Shown piece after piece: positions 43,563 through 51,738 of a stretch of DNA of 64,000 nucleotides. Source of the stretch: Aestuariibius violaceus (GTDB lineage Bacteria > Pseudomonadota > Alphaproteobacteria > Rhodobacterales > Rhodobacteraceae); contig NZ_JBFONT020000001.1 of the NCBI RefSeq assembly GCF_040779325.2, positions 186,001-250,000 of the forward strand, in the 5' to 3' direction. Below the pieces are notes generated by a model. It made no database searches. It saw only the letters and a program-made list of their open reading frames with translations, and was not told the DNA's origin. Within the stretch, counting starts at the first letter, position 1. Every line of letters starts with the position of its first letter. A program made the translations under genes and the position numbers.

Positions 43563-44020
43563 GTTCTGAAAACCAGCCTGAGGTGGGCAATCCGCCCCCC
43601 TCTTCCCTTCGCAACCCGCTTCCGCCCCATGGCATGTCAAGCAATCCGGCTTCGCGCCGGGACCTAGGCCCAGACGCGCAACCTCAGATCAAGGGGCTCG
43701 GTTCGTTTGACGCCCTGGCGCCGGGCGAGCGCCTGACCGGGGGCTGGCGCAGCGACGGCGGAACGACGCACTTGATGGCAGCCAAACTCGTCCCACAAAA
43801 TGAACGGGCAGCGCTCTGTCCCCAAAGCGCCAGACCGCGTTCGTCGGGCAAAAAGTCCACTGAACCCTTTGCTGATCCTCCTCACCGGTCAGGCGCTTGC
43901 TCGGGCAGCGGCGGTACCGCTCGATCCGGGCCGGCAGAGCCGAAGACAAAACGCTCAGGATTGGAGCCAAGCGGCTTGCGCATCTCATCGGTCGGCTTCA
44001 CGGGCGAAGCAGCAAAGCAA
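43563..44020. other. 458-base gap: duplicate trailer, third gabD-tail fragment and unidentified DNA
   Basis: The first ~70 bases match the trailer after the intact Hint gene (AAAACCA, GAGG, hairpin-like GGTGGGCAATCCGCCCCCC). A gabD-tail fragment at 43631-43661 follows. From 43662 to 44020 I see only short open stretches on both strands with no family resemblance. They could be an eroded insertion that interrupted the third unit, but no terminal repeats were found. Confidence 0.5.
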
Positions 44021-44449
44021 TCACTCGACAAACTGCGAGTTACGGTGATGCAGCCGCCATGCGCCATCTTCCAGATGCCATACATTGACGAACCGCAACT
44101 GACCTCCGAACGGATCCGCCCCGATCCGGCCTTCCACCCGGCTGGCCCCGGACGTCACGACCGTGTCGCCGAAATCCACGATCCGCAGATCGGGCGCATC
44201 GGCACGGGTGACGACAGCCGCTCCGCTTGAAATCAGGCCCAGGAAGGACGCTTCATCGAAATCCTGGCCAGAGCCGTGCTGATAGAGAAACCCGTCCGCA
44301 AAGATGTCCGCCATCATCTCGGCATCCGCGTCAATGAACGCTTCATAGAACGACGCTTCTCTCTCGATGATCTCAGCCCCGGTCTCCGCAACCGCTGGGA
44401 CAGGGAAAAGGAACGACGCCCCTAGAATGACTCCCGCTACGTCCTTCAT
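44021..44449 (-). CDS. Exported NTF2-like (SnoaL/DUF4440) protein
   Basis: The 142-residue protein has a signal peptide (MKDVAGVILGASFLFPVPAVA) and an NTF2-like fold: IIEREASFYEAFIDADAEMMADIFADGFLY (alpha-helical cone), then LRIVDFGDTVVTSGASRVEG and the closing strand LRFVNVWHLEDGAWRLHHRN. Such proteins are small-molecule binders or isomerase-like; no catalytic pair is obvious. The start is placed at the ATG with GAGGT seven bases ahead, inside a slightly longer frame. It is divergent from a TetR regulator with two operators between, so TetR control is likely. Confidence 0.82.
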   Translation of the reverse strand: MKDVAGVILGASFLFPVPAVAETGAEIIEREASFYEAFIDADAEMMADIFADGFLYQHGSGQDFDEASFLGLISSGAAVVTRADAPDLRIVDFGDTVVTSGASRVEGRIGADPFGGQLRFVNVWHLEDGAWRLHHRNSQFVE

Positions 44450-44460
44450 TGGATACCTCA

Positions 44461-44516
44461 TTTTTGGATGATTGACCAAAAAACAGATAAGGCATATTTG
44501 GTCGACTGTCCAAAAA
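44461..44516. promoter_or_regulatory. Two matching TetR-type operators in the divergent promoter
   Basis: Site 1 is TTTTTGG (44461-44467), eight bases, CCAAAAA (44476-44482). Site 2 is TTTGG (44497-44501), eight bases, CCAAAAA (44510-44516). Both share the layout TTTGG-N8-CCAAA and their centres are 34 bases apart, about three helical turns. They fill the 78-base gap between the NTF2-like gene and tetR, overlapping the expected promoters. This suggests autoregulation and joint repression by the neighbouring TetR protein. Confidence 0.75.
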
Positions 44517-44527
44517 TATTTCAGAGC

Positions 44528-45106
44528 ATGGCCAGACCAAGAACCTTCGACACCGACACAGTCCTCTCAACCGTGACAGATCTGTTCTGGGCCAGGGGCT
44601 ACGACGCGGTCTCGATCCAGGACCTCGCGAAAGCGACAGGGGTGCGCCCCGGTAGCCTCCATGCGGCGTTCGGCAACAAGAGGGACCTGTTCGAACGCGC
44701 CTTCGACCGCTACGGAGAACGTTTTCGAACGCATATGCAGGTGGATCTGCCCGGCTTGCGGGGCGCCTCTCAATACCTCGACCGGCTCGTCACTTCGGCG
44801 ATTGATGATCCGGCCCGGAAGGGGTGTCTCATCATCAATACCGCGGGAGAGCTCGAGGTCCATTCGGTGGAGATAAAGGCGGGCATTCGCGACAGGCTGG
44901 ATACCATGAAAGCGTTCTTCCGTGACCGGTTGGAAGAGGATGGGGTTTCATCCGAGGAAGCCACCAACGCCCTCTTCGGCGCCGCGGTTTCCATCTTGAC
45001 GCTCGCCCGCGCCGGACAACCGAAAGAGGTCCTGCAGGACATCGCAGCTGCCGCCATCGGCCATGTCAACGCGCAGGCCGGCAACCTTCCATCTCAGCAC
45101 GCGTAG
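44528..45106 (+). CDS. TetR/AcrR-family transcriptional regulator
   Basis: The 192-residue protein has the N-terminal HTH (DTVLSTVTDLFWARGYDAVSIQDLAKATGVRPGSLHAAFGNKRDLF, residues 10-55) and a helical ligand domain with GCLIINTAGELEVHSVEI, a pattern of the TetR_C_6/AefR-like group that responds to electrophiles or small hydrophobic compounds. The start is MARPRTF; an upstream in-frame start would cross operator 2. The likely target is the divergent NTF2-like gene plus itself. Confidence 0.9.
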   Translation: MARPRTFDTDTVLSTVTDLFWARGYDAVSIQDLAKATGVRPGSLHAAFGNKRDLFERAFDRYGERFRTHMQVDLPGLRGASQYLDRLVTSAIDDPARKGCLIINTAGELEVHSVEIKAGIRDRLDTMKAFFRDRLEEDGVSSEEATNALFGAAVSILTLARAGQPKEVLQDIAAAAIGHVNAQAGNLPSQHA

Positions 45107-45117
45107 CCGGCTTGGCT

Positions 45118-45130
45118 GGGCAATCTGCCC
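45118..45130. terminator. Short hairpin between convergent genes
   Basis: GGGCA-ATC-TGCCC lies 11 bases after the tetR stop and 11 bases before the stop of the convergent minus-strand gene, and could serve both. The stem is only five base pairs. A related GGGCAATCCGCCC sits after the decayed Hint gene. Confidence 0.35.
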
Positions 45131-45141
45131 ACCTCCCCCTC

Positions 45142-45690
45142 TCAATCCTGATCCAGCATCGGCAACGGAACCCGGGGCGGCCGGGCCGGTGAGATACTCA
45201 TCGGCGTCCAGGTGATCTCGATCACCTCGACCCGGTCCGCGCTGTCAAACGTGATCTCGTTCATGCACATGTCCAACAGGTTGCCCCTGAAGGACGGGTT
45301 CGCGAAGGCAAGCGTTTTCCCCTCCCGGGCCTCCGGATCATACTCCAGTGGGATGATTGAAAGGGTGTCCTCCCGGCTCAGACCAACTCGGATACCGTTG
45401 AACATCACCCAGTCGGCCGTCGTGGCCGTAATCCTGAAAATTCTGCCCGACTTCTTCACCGACACACGCATTCCGTCATCAACCACCAACTCGACATCCG
45501 TCCCGCCGGAATCCGGAGCCGCCACACCGATAGCCGCAAGCTCGCTCGCGGGGCGCGCCAGTTCGATCACAGACCCGTCCACGTCCGAAGTCAGGGTACA
45601 TTCCCGAAAGGCATCACCTGCGCGCGTCTCGGCCATGCTGCCGCCTCCGATGACGATTGCGGCCGATGCCAGCGCGACCAGGACTTTCAT
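45142..45690 (-). CDS. Exported protein of unknown function
   Basis: The 182-residue protein has a signal peptide (MKVLVALASAAIVIGGGSMA). The mature part is beta-rich with two cysteines (FRECTLTSDVDGS and LLDMCMNEITF) that could form a disulfide, and an Asp/Glu-rich middle (GMRVSVKKSGRIFRITATTADWVMFNGIRVGLSRED). No family is recognised. The ATG at 45690 is chosen because GGAGAG lies nine bases ahead; the ATG nine bases upstream (45699) has no room for it. The 207-base upstream gap contains the second copy of the 116-bp element in inverse orientation relative to this gene. Confidence 0.7.
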   Translation of the reverse strand: MKVLVALASAAIVIGGGSMAETRAGDAFRECTLTSDVDGSVIELARPASELAAIGVAAPDSGGTDVELVVDDGMRVSVKKSGRIFRITATTADWVMFNGIRVGLSREDTLSIIPLEYDPEAREGKTLAFANPSFRGNLLDMCMNEITFDSADRVEVIEITWTPMSISPARPPRVPLPMLDQD

Positions 45691-45763
45691 GAAAATCATC
45701 TCTCCAAATGCAGAAAACAGGCGGTCTGGGCGGCAGCATACAATCCGACCGCGGATCCCGAAA

Positions 45764-45879
45764 CCGTTTCTCCCGTTGCGCTGCAGTGCAGCAGAACGGT
45801 CCGTTACCGCGGGATCCCGTCCTTTCGATGTCCGACAGAAAGCCGACAGAGTGCCGACCGAACGCCGACATGGCCTTTT
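45764..45879 (+). repeat. 116-bp intergenic element, copy 2, with 11-bp iterated GCCGAC repeats
   Basis: It begins CCGTTTCT then CCCGTTGCGC and ends GGCCTTTT, exactly 116 bases, as in the copy at 11029-11144. The middle shares GTCCG(G/T)TA(A/C)CGC. The four 11-base units are TCCGACAGAAA (45831), GCCGACAGAGT (45842), GCCGACCGAAC (45853) and GCCGACATGGCC (45864). The units diverge mostly outside the CCGAC core, as expected for protein-binding sites. It lies between two minus-strand genes. Confidence 0.7.
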
Positions 45880-45897
45880 CCATAAAAACAAGGGTGT

Positions 45898-46842
45898 TTA
45901 CCCCCGATTCGCCTCGAAGACCCCGCGCGCCACCGCCCGCGCAACGCACGTTGCCGCGGCGTGGCACAACAGGGCCATCTCTACTGGCCCGTCCGGCCTC
46001 GGCCCGGTTCCGGTGGCGGCGGCGAAGATCAGGTCGCCGTCCAGCGGCGTATGTGCCGGCACGATCGCCCGGGCCAGCCCGTCATGGGCCGCGACCGCCA
46101 TCCGCGTCGCCTCGGCCTGGGTCAGGGCGGCGTCGGTCGCCACGATCCCGATCGTCGTGCTGCCCCCGAGCGCCCCGATTTTCGTCCTGATTTCCAACGG
46201 ATAGTCCGAAGCAGCCCCATGGCCCCCGAACTCATCTCCGATCTCCCAAGGCGCCGCCCAATACTGCGGCCCGCTACCCACCAGCGCCGAGCCCAGCGCG
46301 TTGACCGCCACCAGCGCTCCGACAACCCCGCCGCCAGGCAAGACCTCCGAGGCGGAGCCTAGCCCGCCCCGCGCCGTCGCCGTCGTCGCCCCTGTCCCGG
46401 CGCCTGCACGGCCCAGTGCAAACTCCTCCCCGGCGCCATCCAATGCCGCCCGACCCAACGCCTTATAGGGGTTCTCGTCCCACCGGCCATCCTCTTGTAA
46501 ATCAAACAAAATCGCCCCCGGCACGATCGGCACGCGATGCGGCCCCACCGCAAATCCCCGCCCCGTCTCGGCCAGCGCATCCGCCACGCCCGAGGCCGCA
46601 TCCAGCCCGAAGGCAGAGCCGCCCGACAGCACCAGCGCATCCACCTCCTGCACCGTCCGGTCCGGCGCCAGCAGATCCGTCTCGCGCGTCCCCGGCGCCC
46701 CGCCCATCACGTGAACCCCCGCCACGAACGGCCGGTCGCCAATCAGAACCGTCACCCCCGTCGCAATCCGCTCGTGGGACACGTTACCCACACGCAGCCC
46801 ATCGACATCGGTGATCAGGTTGCGGGGTCCGGTCCGGGGCAT
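45898..46842 (-). CDS. P1-family (S58, DmpA-like) aminopeptidase
   Basis: The 314-residue enzyme belongs to the self-processing N-terminal nucleophile peptidases. The expected cleavage Gly|Ser is at GALGG|S228TTIGIVATDAALTQ, making Ser228 the nucleophile of the beta chain. Upstream blocks VGNVSHERIATGVTVLIG, VHVMGGAPGTRETDLL and LVLSGGSAFGLDAASGV match the family. Members remove N-terminal residues from D-amino-acid-containing or beta-peptides. The start MPRTGPRNLI was chosen by family length; a very long minus-strand frame upstream is a shadow of the plus-strand genes. No signal peptide is seen. Confidence 0.92.
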   Translation of the reverse strand: MPRTGPRNLITDVDGLRVGNVSHERIATGVTVLIGDRPFVAGVHVMGGAPGTRETDLLAPDRTVQEVDALVLSGGSAFGLDAASGVADALAETGRGFAVGPHRVPIVPGAILFDLQEDGRWDENPYKALGRAALDGAGEEFALGRAGAGTGATTATARGGLGSASEVLPGGGVVGALVAVNALGSALVGSGPQYWAAPWEIGDEFGGHGAASDYPLEIRTKIGALGGSTTIGIVATDAALTQAEATRMAVAAHDGLARAIVPAHTPLDGDLIFAAATGTGPRPDGPVEMALLCHAAATCVARAVARGVFEANRG

Positions 46843-47007
46843 CGCGCTCTCCTTCCCCTCAAAAAGGCACCGGAAAACCGGACCTTGACAACACCTTCCG
46901 CGCCGAATTTGCCACAACCCCTTGCGCAATCCCCCCGTTCTGCAATGAAAATGATGCAAGGACGGCCCATATGACGGGCAGGGACAGATTAACGAGGGGA
47001 TTTCGAC

Positions 47008-48084
47008 ATGGCCGATTTCGACGCCCAGATCCGGGAGAGCCAGGAGCAGGTTGCCGCGGCACAAAGCAAGATTTCCGAGCTGACCAGCCGGATCGAGATG
47101 GCGCGCCAGAAGATGGCCGACGGCACCGATATCTCGGTCGATATCGAGAATGCTTCCCTCGAAGACGTCCATACCCATACCGACGCGATGAACGCCAACA
47201 TCGCCGAGCTGATCATGGGCCTCGACGACGTCACCTCCCAGTTTTCCAAGGAATTCGACGAGATGCGGTCGAAAACCGGCTGGGAACGCGTGGTCGGCGT
47301 CTTCGCCAAGGCCAAGGCGGAATCCATGCGGCAAGAGCGGATGCGGACGGCCAGCGTCGATGACAAGCTGCAGGACCTGATCTCGAAATCCGATGTCATC
47401 GTGCAGCTTCTGCAAGGCCAGCTCGACGTGCTGAACGAACAGAAGCAGAAGGTCGAAACGAACCTGACCGGCACCCTGGAAGAGCGCGAGACGACGGTTG
47501 CCGAGCTCGAAACGGTCCGCACCGAAGTTGCCGCGATGGACCCCAGGATCATCGAGCTGGAAAACAAGATCTCGGTCGAACAGGACGCCGCCGCCCGCAC
47601 CCGGCTGGAGACGGAACTGGCCGAGCTCAACACCCGCTACAACGAACTGGTCCAGGAAGAGCAGGTGAAGCTCGCCAAGTCCCAAACCCTTGAGCGCTAT
47701 ATCGAAAAGGGCAAGACCTGGACGGACAGCCTGCAGAACCAAGCAGCAACCCAGATGGTGCTGATCAACAAGCTGCAGACGGACACCAAGCAGCGGGTCG
47801 TGCTCTATGATGCGCTGACCAAGTCGCTCAAGACCGCGCAACAGCAGGACGTCGCCCACCGCATCAACGAGATCGGGGTGAAGACCGATCAGGAGGCGCA
47901 GACGGCGATGGCCGCCATCGGATCCGCCACCAACACACGGATGGCCGAAATGATGGAGGCGCATGAGGGCCACATGGTCTTTGCCCGCGAGATCCTGGAG
48001 GCCAAGGCGAAGGCCGACGAACGCTTCGCCCGCCGGTTTGAGAAGATCGTCGAGAAGCACGACAAGAACCTCTATCAGGCATGA
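47008..48084 (+). CDS. TelA-like coiled-coil protein (cluster gene 1)
   Basis: The 358-residue, largely helical, charged protein has no signal peptide or membrane helix. Segments SKTGWERVVGVFAKAKAE and VDDKLQDLISKSDVIVQLLQ, a long coiled coil (about 125-230) and QNQAATQMVLINKLQTDTKQ followed by a helical tail follow the layout of TelA/KlaA toxic-anion-resistance proteins. Identity looks weak and I infer it from arrangement. It starts after GAGGGG and is first in a seven-gene same-strand series with an AAA+ ATPase and membrane proteins. TelA proteins are linked to tellurite, antibiotic and envelope-stress tolerance, mechanism unknown. A TTGACA at 46885 is a possible -35. Confidence 0.72.
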   Translation: MADFDAQIRESQEQVAAAQSKISELTSRIEMARQKMADGTDISVDIENASLEDVHTHTDAMNANIAELIMGLDDVTSQFSKEFDEMRSKTGWERVVGVFAKAKAESMRQERMRTASVDDKLQDLISKSDVIVQLLQGQLDVLNEQKQKVETNLTGTLEERETTVAELETVRTEVAAMDPRIIELENKISVEQDAAARTRLETELAELNTRYNELVQEEQVKLAKSQTLERYIEKGKTWTDSLQNQAATQMVLINKLQTDTKQRVVLYDALTKSLKTAQQQDVAHRINEIGVKTDQEAQTAMAAIGSATNTRMAEMMEAHEGHMVFAREILEAKAKADERFARRFEKIVEKHDKNLYQA

Positions 48085-48174
48085 CCTGCAGGGCCTTCGG
48101 CCTTGGATCCGGCCCCGTATCTGAAACGGTTTCTGGGGCGCTGCCCCCGCCGCCCACGGGGCGGCTCCCCCGAG

Positions 48175-48194
48175 GTATTTCCGGCAAGATGAGG
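48175..48194 (+). repeat. Short intergenic motif GTATTT-NN-GGCnAGATGAnG (copy 1)
   Basis: GTATTTCCGGCAAGATGAGG here and GTATTTGGGGCCAGATGAAG on the minus strand at 57494-57475 agree at 16 of 20 positions, and both lie in gaps next to a gene start. From memory such motifs are scattered through Rhodobacterales genomes; I could not check. The rest of the 148-base gap (48085-48232) is GC-rich with a small hairpin GGGCCTTCGGCC. Confidence 0.45.
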
Positions 48195-48232
48195 ATGACC
48201 GCGCGCATCCCGTTCTCGCAGGGTCTGCGGTC

Positions 48233-49351
48233 ATGACCGGGACCGACGCGGCCGCGACCCAGCTCCACGACACCCGCATCACGCGGCGCTATTTCCGCAA
48301 GTTCGAGGCGATAACCGGCCATCTCGCCCGGGTCGCTGCCCTGATGGAGGCGGAAGGTCATCTGGCCCGGCAGGACGTCGACGTGCTGGCCCGTTACCTT
48401 GTGGGCCTCACCTGGACGTTCCGGGCCCTGCGCTGGAAATACATGTTCGCGGGCCGCTACGCCCAGGCCGGACAGCTGGATTTCGACCGGTCCGGCAGCG
48501 GCTTTCCCATCTTTTCAGAGCTGCTGGAGATGGCCTCGGACGCCGCGCAGGCCAACCGCCACCTGGCCCAGGGACGCAGCACCGAGGCGCTGAAGGACGA
48601 GATGCTGCGGGTCATCCTCGGTGACCTCCAGATCCCGACATCCCTGCAATACGCGATGGGCCAGCGGCTTTACTACGAAGAGATGGCGACGGGAGAGCTC
48701 TTCTGGGCGCGCAACGACCCGGTCGCCCTCTGGCAGGGCAATACCGGCCAGCGGCGGCGGTTCCTGCTCCATTGGGCGGTCTATGACAGCCAGGTGAACC
48801 TGCCCACGATCTATCTGATGGATGTCGAGGATTCCGGCCGCACGGCGCTGCCCAAGGACGACAGGCGCTGGCCCGCCGTGCAGGCCCATCTGATCGCCCA
48901 GGCGCTGGCTCACCTCAAGCTTGTCACCATCGCCCGCGGCTTCGACCGGGATTTCGACGACCTGCATCCCAAGCGGCTGCGTCGGTTCCACGTGGGCCCG
49001 ATGTATTCCCACGCCTTCACCAGCCAGACCGGCCCCTTGAAGGAGGTCATGGCCGCCGCCCGCGCCCCCGAGGGCGAGGATTGGGCGCTGGTCTGGACGG
49101 AAGAGAACCTGGTCAGCGAACGCGTCGAGCAGGAAAAAGCCGGCTGGTTCGGCAGCGTCGACCGCGAGATCTTCGCGCTTGACCTGTTCGCGCAGCAGGG
49201 CGTCGTTGATCTGGGCGCGACGACGCTGGAACGTTCGATCATCCTGCCCCAGCGGGTCTATCAGGCTCTGGCCGAGACGCGGCCGCCGGGGTTCTCCTCG
49301 GTGCGGAAGTTCGTGGTCGGCGCGGGCGGCAGGGTGGTGAGCTATCGATAA
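48233..49351 (+). CDS. Protein of unknown function (cluster gene 2)
   Basis: The 372-residue soluble protein has no signal peptide, membrane helix or motif I recognise. The first third is helical (YFRKFEAITGHLARVAALMEAEGHL; LARYLVGLTWTFRALRWKYM). The middle has many aromatic residues (QYAMGQRLYYEEMATGELFWARNDP), and the last third is mixed alpha/beta (RFHVGPMYSHAFTSQTGPLKEV; TLERSIILPQRVYQAL). It is conserved in gene order terms only as far as this window shows: 148 bases after the TelA-like gene and 69 bases before the AAA+ gene, same strand. It could be an adaptor or substrate-recognition partner; that is a guess. Confidence 0.7.
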   Translation: MTGTDAAATQLHDTRITRRYFRKFEAITGHLARVAALMEAEGHLARQDVDVLARYLVGLTWTFRALRWKYMFAGRYAQAGQLDFDRSGSGFPIFSELLEMASDAAQANRHLAQGRSTEALKDEMLRVILGDLQIPTSLQYAMGQRLYYEEMATGELFWARNDPVALWQGNTGQRRRFLLHWAVYDSQVNLPTIYLMDVEDSGRTALPKDDRRWPAVQAHLIAQALAHLKLVTIARGFDRDFDDLHPKRLRRFHVGPMYSHAFTSQTGPLKEVMAAARAPEGEDWALVWTEENLVSERVEQEKAGWFGSVDREIFALDLFAQQGVVDLGATTLERSIILPQRVYQALAETRPPGFSSVRKFVVGAGGRVVSYR

Positions 49352-49420
49352 CGGCGCATTCTCGTCGCCGGGGGTGCCAAGGGTGAGATTGACGTCAATG
49401 ACATTTGAAGAGGCGAAACG

Positions 49421-51361
49421 ATGAGCCAGAGCGGCAATCAGATGGAGCTGCGCGAAGAGGCGGTGACGGGGCAATACGACGCCGCGATCGCGCTGATGGA
49501 CGGGTTCGACCATTCGCCCCGGATCGCCAGCGGAGGGGCGGCGGCCCCGGCACCGGAACGCTCTTCGGGGATCGGGACGCGGCGGCGGTTTCGCTCCACC
49601 ACCCCCGGCCTCGTCACCCAGAGGACGCACCGCCCCGAAGGCGTCCACCTGATCGAGCGGATCGAAAGCGCCGAAGCCGAGGATGCGCTGGTCTCTCCCA
49701 TTCAGGCCGCGGTCCTTCAGGGCCTCCGCCGGGCGCTCGCCATCGCCCTCGCGCTGGGGGAAGAGGTCGCGGATCGCTCCGGCCTCTCAGACCTCAAGCG
49801 CGCGAACCTCGAAAGCGCGCTCCCCAACGACCGCAAGCGCGAGTTCACCGAGCTTCTGGCGGTCGAGGCCCTGGCCACCGCCCATGTCTTCGGCTCCGCC
49901 GTTGCCTTCCTGCTGGCCGACAAGGTCGGCAGCGAAACGGTCGAGGTCGGCGAGGTGCAGGAGCTACTGCTCGAAAACGGCTCCCTCGCGCTCCACGGCA
50001 TCCTGTGGGAGCTTGACCAGGACCTCGCCCGCTTCGCCAAGGATGACGGCACGATGGTCGCGACCGTTCTCGCCTTCGCCGAGGCGCTGATGGAAAAGGT
50101 CGCCGCCCGGTCCAGCGGGGTCGCGCGGCTGGACGCGTTCACCGGCGCCTCCTGGCGGGTCGAAGCGGACGATTTCGTCATCGACGGCTTCGCGCCGGCC
50201 CGCGCCCGCAAGGGCACGACGCTCACCATGACGTTCAAGCAACCGAACGAGGTCGTGGGCAATCACATCGCCAAGTACCAGGCGCTGCGGCTGTCGAAGA
50301 TGCTGATGGCCTACGACTTCGACCGGCGGCTCAACCCCTTTGCCGAGCTGGGCGGCTTCATCTTCACCTTCATGGGCGACGGCGCGCCGGGCACCGGCAA
50401 GACCACCCTGATCCAGATGATGGCGGGGCTGATCTCGGGCTATTGCGAAACGGCGGGCTATGCCTTCCGCTACCAGAACCTCTCGACCGACAATATCGAC
50501 AGCTACCAAGGCAAGTCGGGCCAGAATGCCAAGGCCTTCATCAACAATGTCATCGATCCCGGCGTGATCGGCTTCGGCACGATCGACGATATCGACCAGC
50601 TGGCGGGCAAGCGCGGCGACCGCCAGTCGTCCGCAGGCCAGCTCGAAATCACCGCCGTGCTGATGGAAAGCTTCGCGGGCGCCAACACCGTCGTGCGCGG
50701 CAACTGCACCTTCGGCATGTTCTCGAACTACCCCGAAAACGTCGATGACGCCCTGCGCCAGCGGGCCGGCGCCCGCTTCCTCGTCGACGGGCCGCGGACG
50801 CGCGAGGACTATATCGACATCCTCTACCTGCTGATGGGCCGCAACCACGACATTCCCGTCGGCGATCACGAGATCTTCGAGGCGCAGGAGATCAAGAAGG
50901 CTGTCTCGGCCAGCTTTGCCAGCCACTCGAAACCCCATGAAGAGGGGCTGATCCGCGTCTTCGACCAGGTCCACAGCCAGATCGGCGAGCTCGACACGAT
51001 CGCCAAGCTCGGCACCTACCTCAAGGCGATCCAGGAGGCCGACGAACGCTTCACCGGCCGCGCGATCAAGAACATCACCGACGCGGTGAAGGTCCGTGCG
51101 ATGGATTTCGAGCTGCCGGATGAATGGATGGAGGACCCCGACCTCTTCCTCTTCAAGCCTTACGACACCAAGAAGGCGATGATCGAGGAACTGCGCGTGC
51201 CGATCACCACCGACATGGTGATCCAGGAGATCAACCGCTACGCCGACAGCGAATTCCGCTATGCCGACAAATCCGACGAGGTCGCCATCGAAAACGCCGT
51301 GCGCGAGATGGGCCGGATGGAGGAAGCCAAGCGCCGGTATCTGGCGGAGAAGCAGGGATGA
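49421..51361 (+). CDS. AAA+ ATPase (cluster gene 3)
   Basis: The 646-residue protein has an N-terminal helical region (about 60-230) with no known motif, then an AAA+ module. Walker A is G321APGTGKT (K327), Walker B-like VIGFGTIDDIDQL has D389-D390 in place of the usual Asp-Glu, and sensor-1 region is FGMFSNYPENVDDALRQR. A likely arginine finger is R446/R448 or R452 (RQRAGARFLV). A C-terminal helical lid region follows (IKKAVSASFASHSKPHEEG). The SNYPENVDDALRQRAGARF block parallels the TNRP-DLDPALLRPGRF of FtsH/Vps4-type remodelers. No protease domain is present, so a remodelling or motor role is inferred. The ATG follows GAGG. The stop overlaps the next start (ATGA). Confidence 0.88.
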   Translation: MSQSGNQMELREEAVTGQYDAAIALMDGFDHSPRIASGGAAAPAPERSSGIGTRRRFRSTTPGLVTQRTHRPEGVHLIERIESAEAEDALVSPIQAAVLQGLRRALAIALALGEEVADRSGLSDLKRANLESALPNDRKREFTELLAVEALATAHVFGSAVAFLLADKVGSETVEVGEVQELLLENGSLALHGILWELDQDLARFAKDDGTMVATVLAFAEALMEKVAARSSGVARLDAFTGASWRVEADDFVIDGFAPARARKGTTLTMTFKQPNEVVGNHIAKYQALRLSKMLMAYDFDRRLNPFAELGGFIFTFMGDGAPGTGKTTLIQMMAGLISGYCETAGYAFRYQNLSTDNIDSYQGKSGQNAKAFINNVIDPGVIGFGTIDDIDQLAGKRGDRQSSAGQLEITAVLMESFAGANTVVRGNCTFGMFSNYPENVDDALRQRAGARFLVDGPRTREDYIDILYLLMGRNHDIPVGDHEIFEAQEIKKAVSASFASHSKPHEEGLIRVFDQVHSQIGELDTIAKLGTYLKAIQEADERFTGRAIKNITDAVKVRAMDFELPDEWMEDPDLFLFKPYDTKKAMIEELRVPITTDMVIQEINRYADSEFRYADKSDEVAIENAVREMGRMEEAKRRYLAEKQG

Positions 51362-51684
51362 TCACCGACGGGCTGATCTTCCCCGCGCTCCTCCTGGGCG
51401 CCCTCGGCTGGGTCATCCCGCGGCTTCTCTTCCCCGTCTTCCCCGAAGGCGTGGGCCCCCTGATCCGCCTGGGCCTCCTCTCCACGCTCCTGCTGCTCAT
51501 CGCCTCTGCGCTCACCATGCTCGCCCTCTATCTCGCCCGCGGCATGCCGCCGGAACTGGCGGGCGACGGCGGCGCGGTCTGGTACTTCCTGCGCCTGGGC
51601 GCGATGTCCTCCATCCTCTGGGCGCCCGTCATGGTGCTCACCATCGCCAGCTTCCCCAAGCGCTGGAAAGAGGTGGAATGGTAA
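51358..51684 (+). CDS. Small membrane protein (cluster gene 4)
   Basis: The 108-residue protein has three predicted membrane helices (about 6-28 LIFPALLLGALGWVIPRLLF; 33-58 IRLGLLSTLLLLIASALTML; 78-98 LRLGAMSSILWAPVMVLTI). Its ATG overlaps the AAA+ stop, so the two are translationally coupled and the proteins may form one complex at the inner membrane. No family is recognised. Confidence 0.78.
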   Translation: MITDGLIFPALLLGALGWVIPRLLFPVFPEGVGPLIRLGLLSTLLLLIASALTMLALYLARGMPPELAGDGGAVWYFLRLGAMSSILWAPVMVLTIASFPKRWKEVEW

Positions 51685-51738
51685 GGCAACGCCTTGAAAA
51701 TCAGGCAAAAATAGCCATTTTTAGGAGTAGGAGGGACG

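Larger units (their letters stand above)
40757..43661 (+). repeat. Tandem duplication: gabD 3' end plus Hint gene, two units and a third-unit fragment
   Basis: Unit 1 starts in gabD at GGCGTCAAGCAATC (40757) and runs through the intact Hint gene. Unit 2 starts at GGCGTGTCGAGCAACTCC (42202), carries a decayed gabD tail (GGCTCCCGCCACGGCAT, then GACTACCTCGAGATGA) and its old downstream DNA (CATCAACTTTAA), followed by a second Hint gene. A third start, ATGTCAAGCAATCCGGCTTC (43634), follows the second Hint gene but breaks off within about 30 bases. Unit lengths are about 1445 and 1430 bases. The gabD tail in unit 2 is out of any gene, which fixes the direction: copying ran outward from the functional gabD. 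Confidence 0.85.

Noticed and set aside
43662..44020. Possible insertion-sequence remnant
   Set aside because: Short frames on both strands resemble no transposase I know and no terminal inverted repeats or target duplication were found; left as unidentified.
46843..48282. Very long minus-strand open frame extending beyond the S58 peptidase start
   Set aside because: It lies opposite the TelA-like gene, its amino-acid composition is typical of an antisense frame in GC-rich DNA, and the peptidase family begins at 46842.
49964..50974. Long minus-strand frame opposite the AAA+ gene
   Set aside because: Shadow of the AAA+ coding sequence, which has Walker A, Walker B and sensor motifs on the plus strand.
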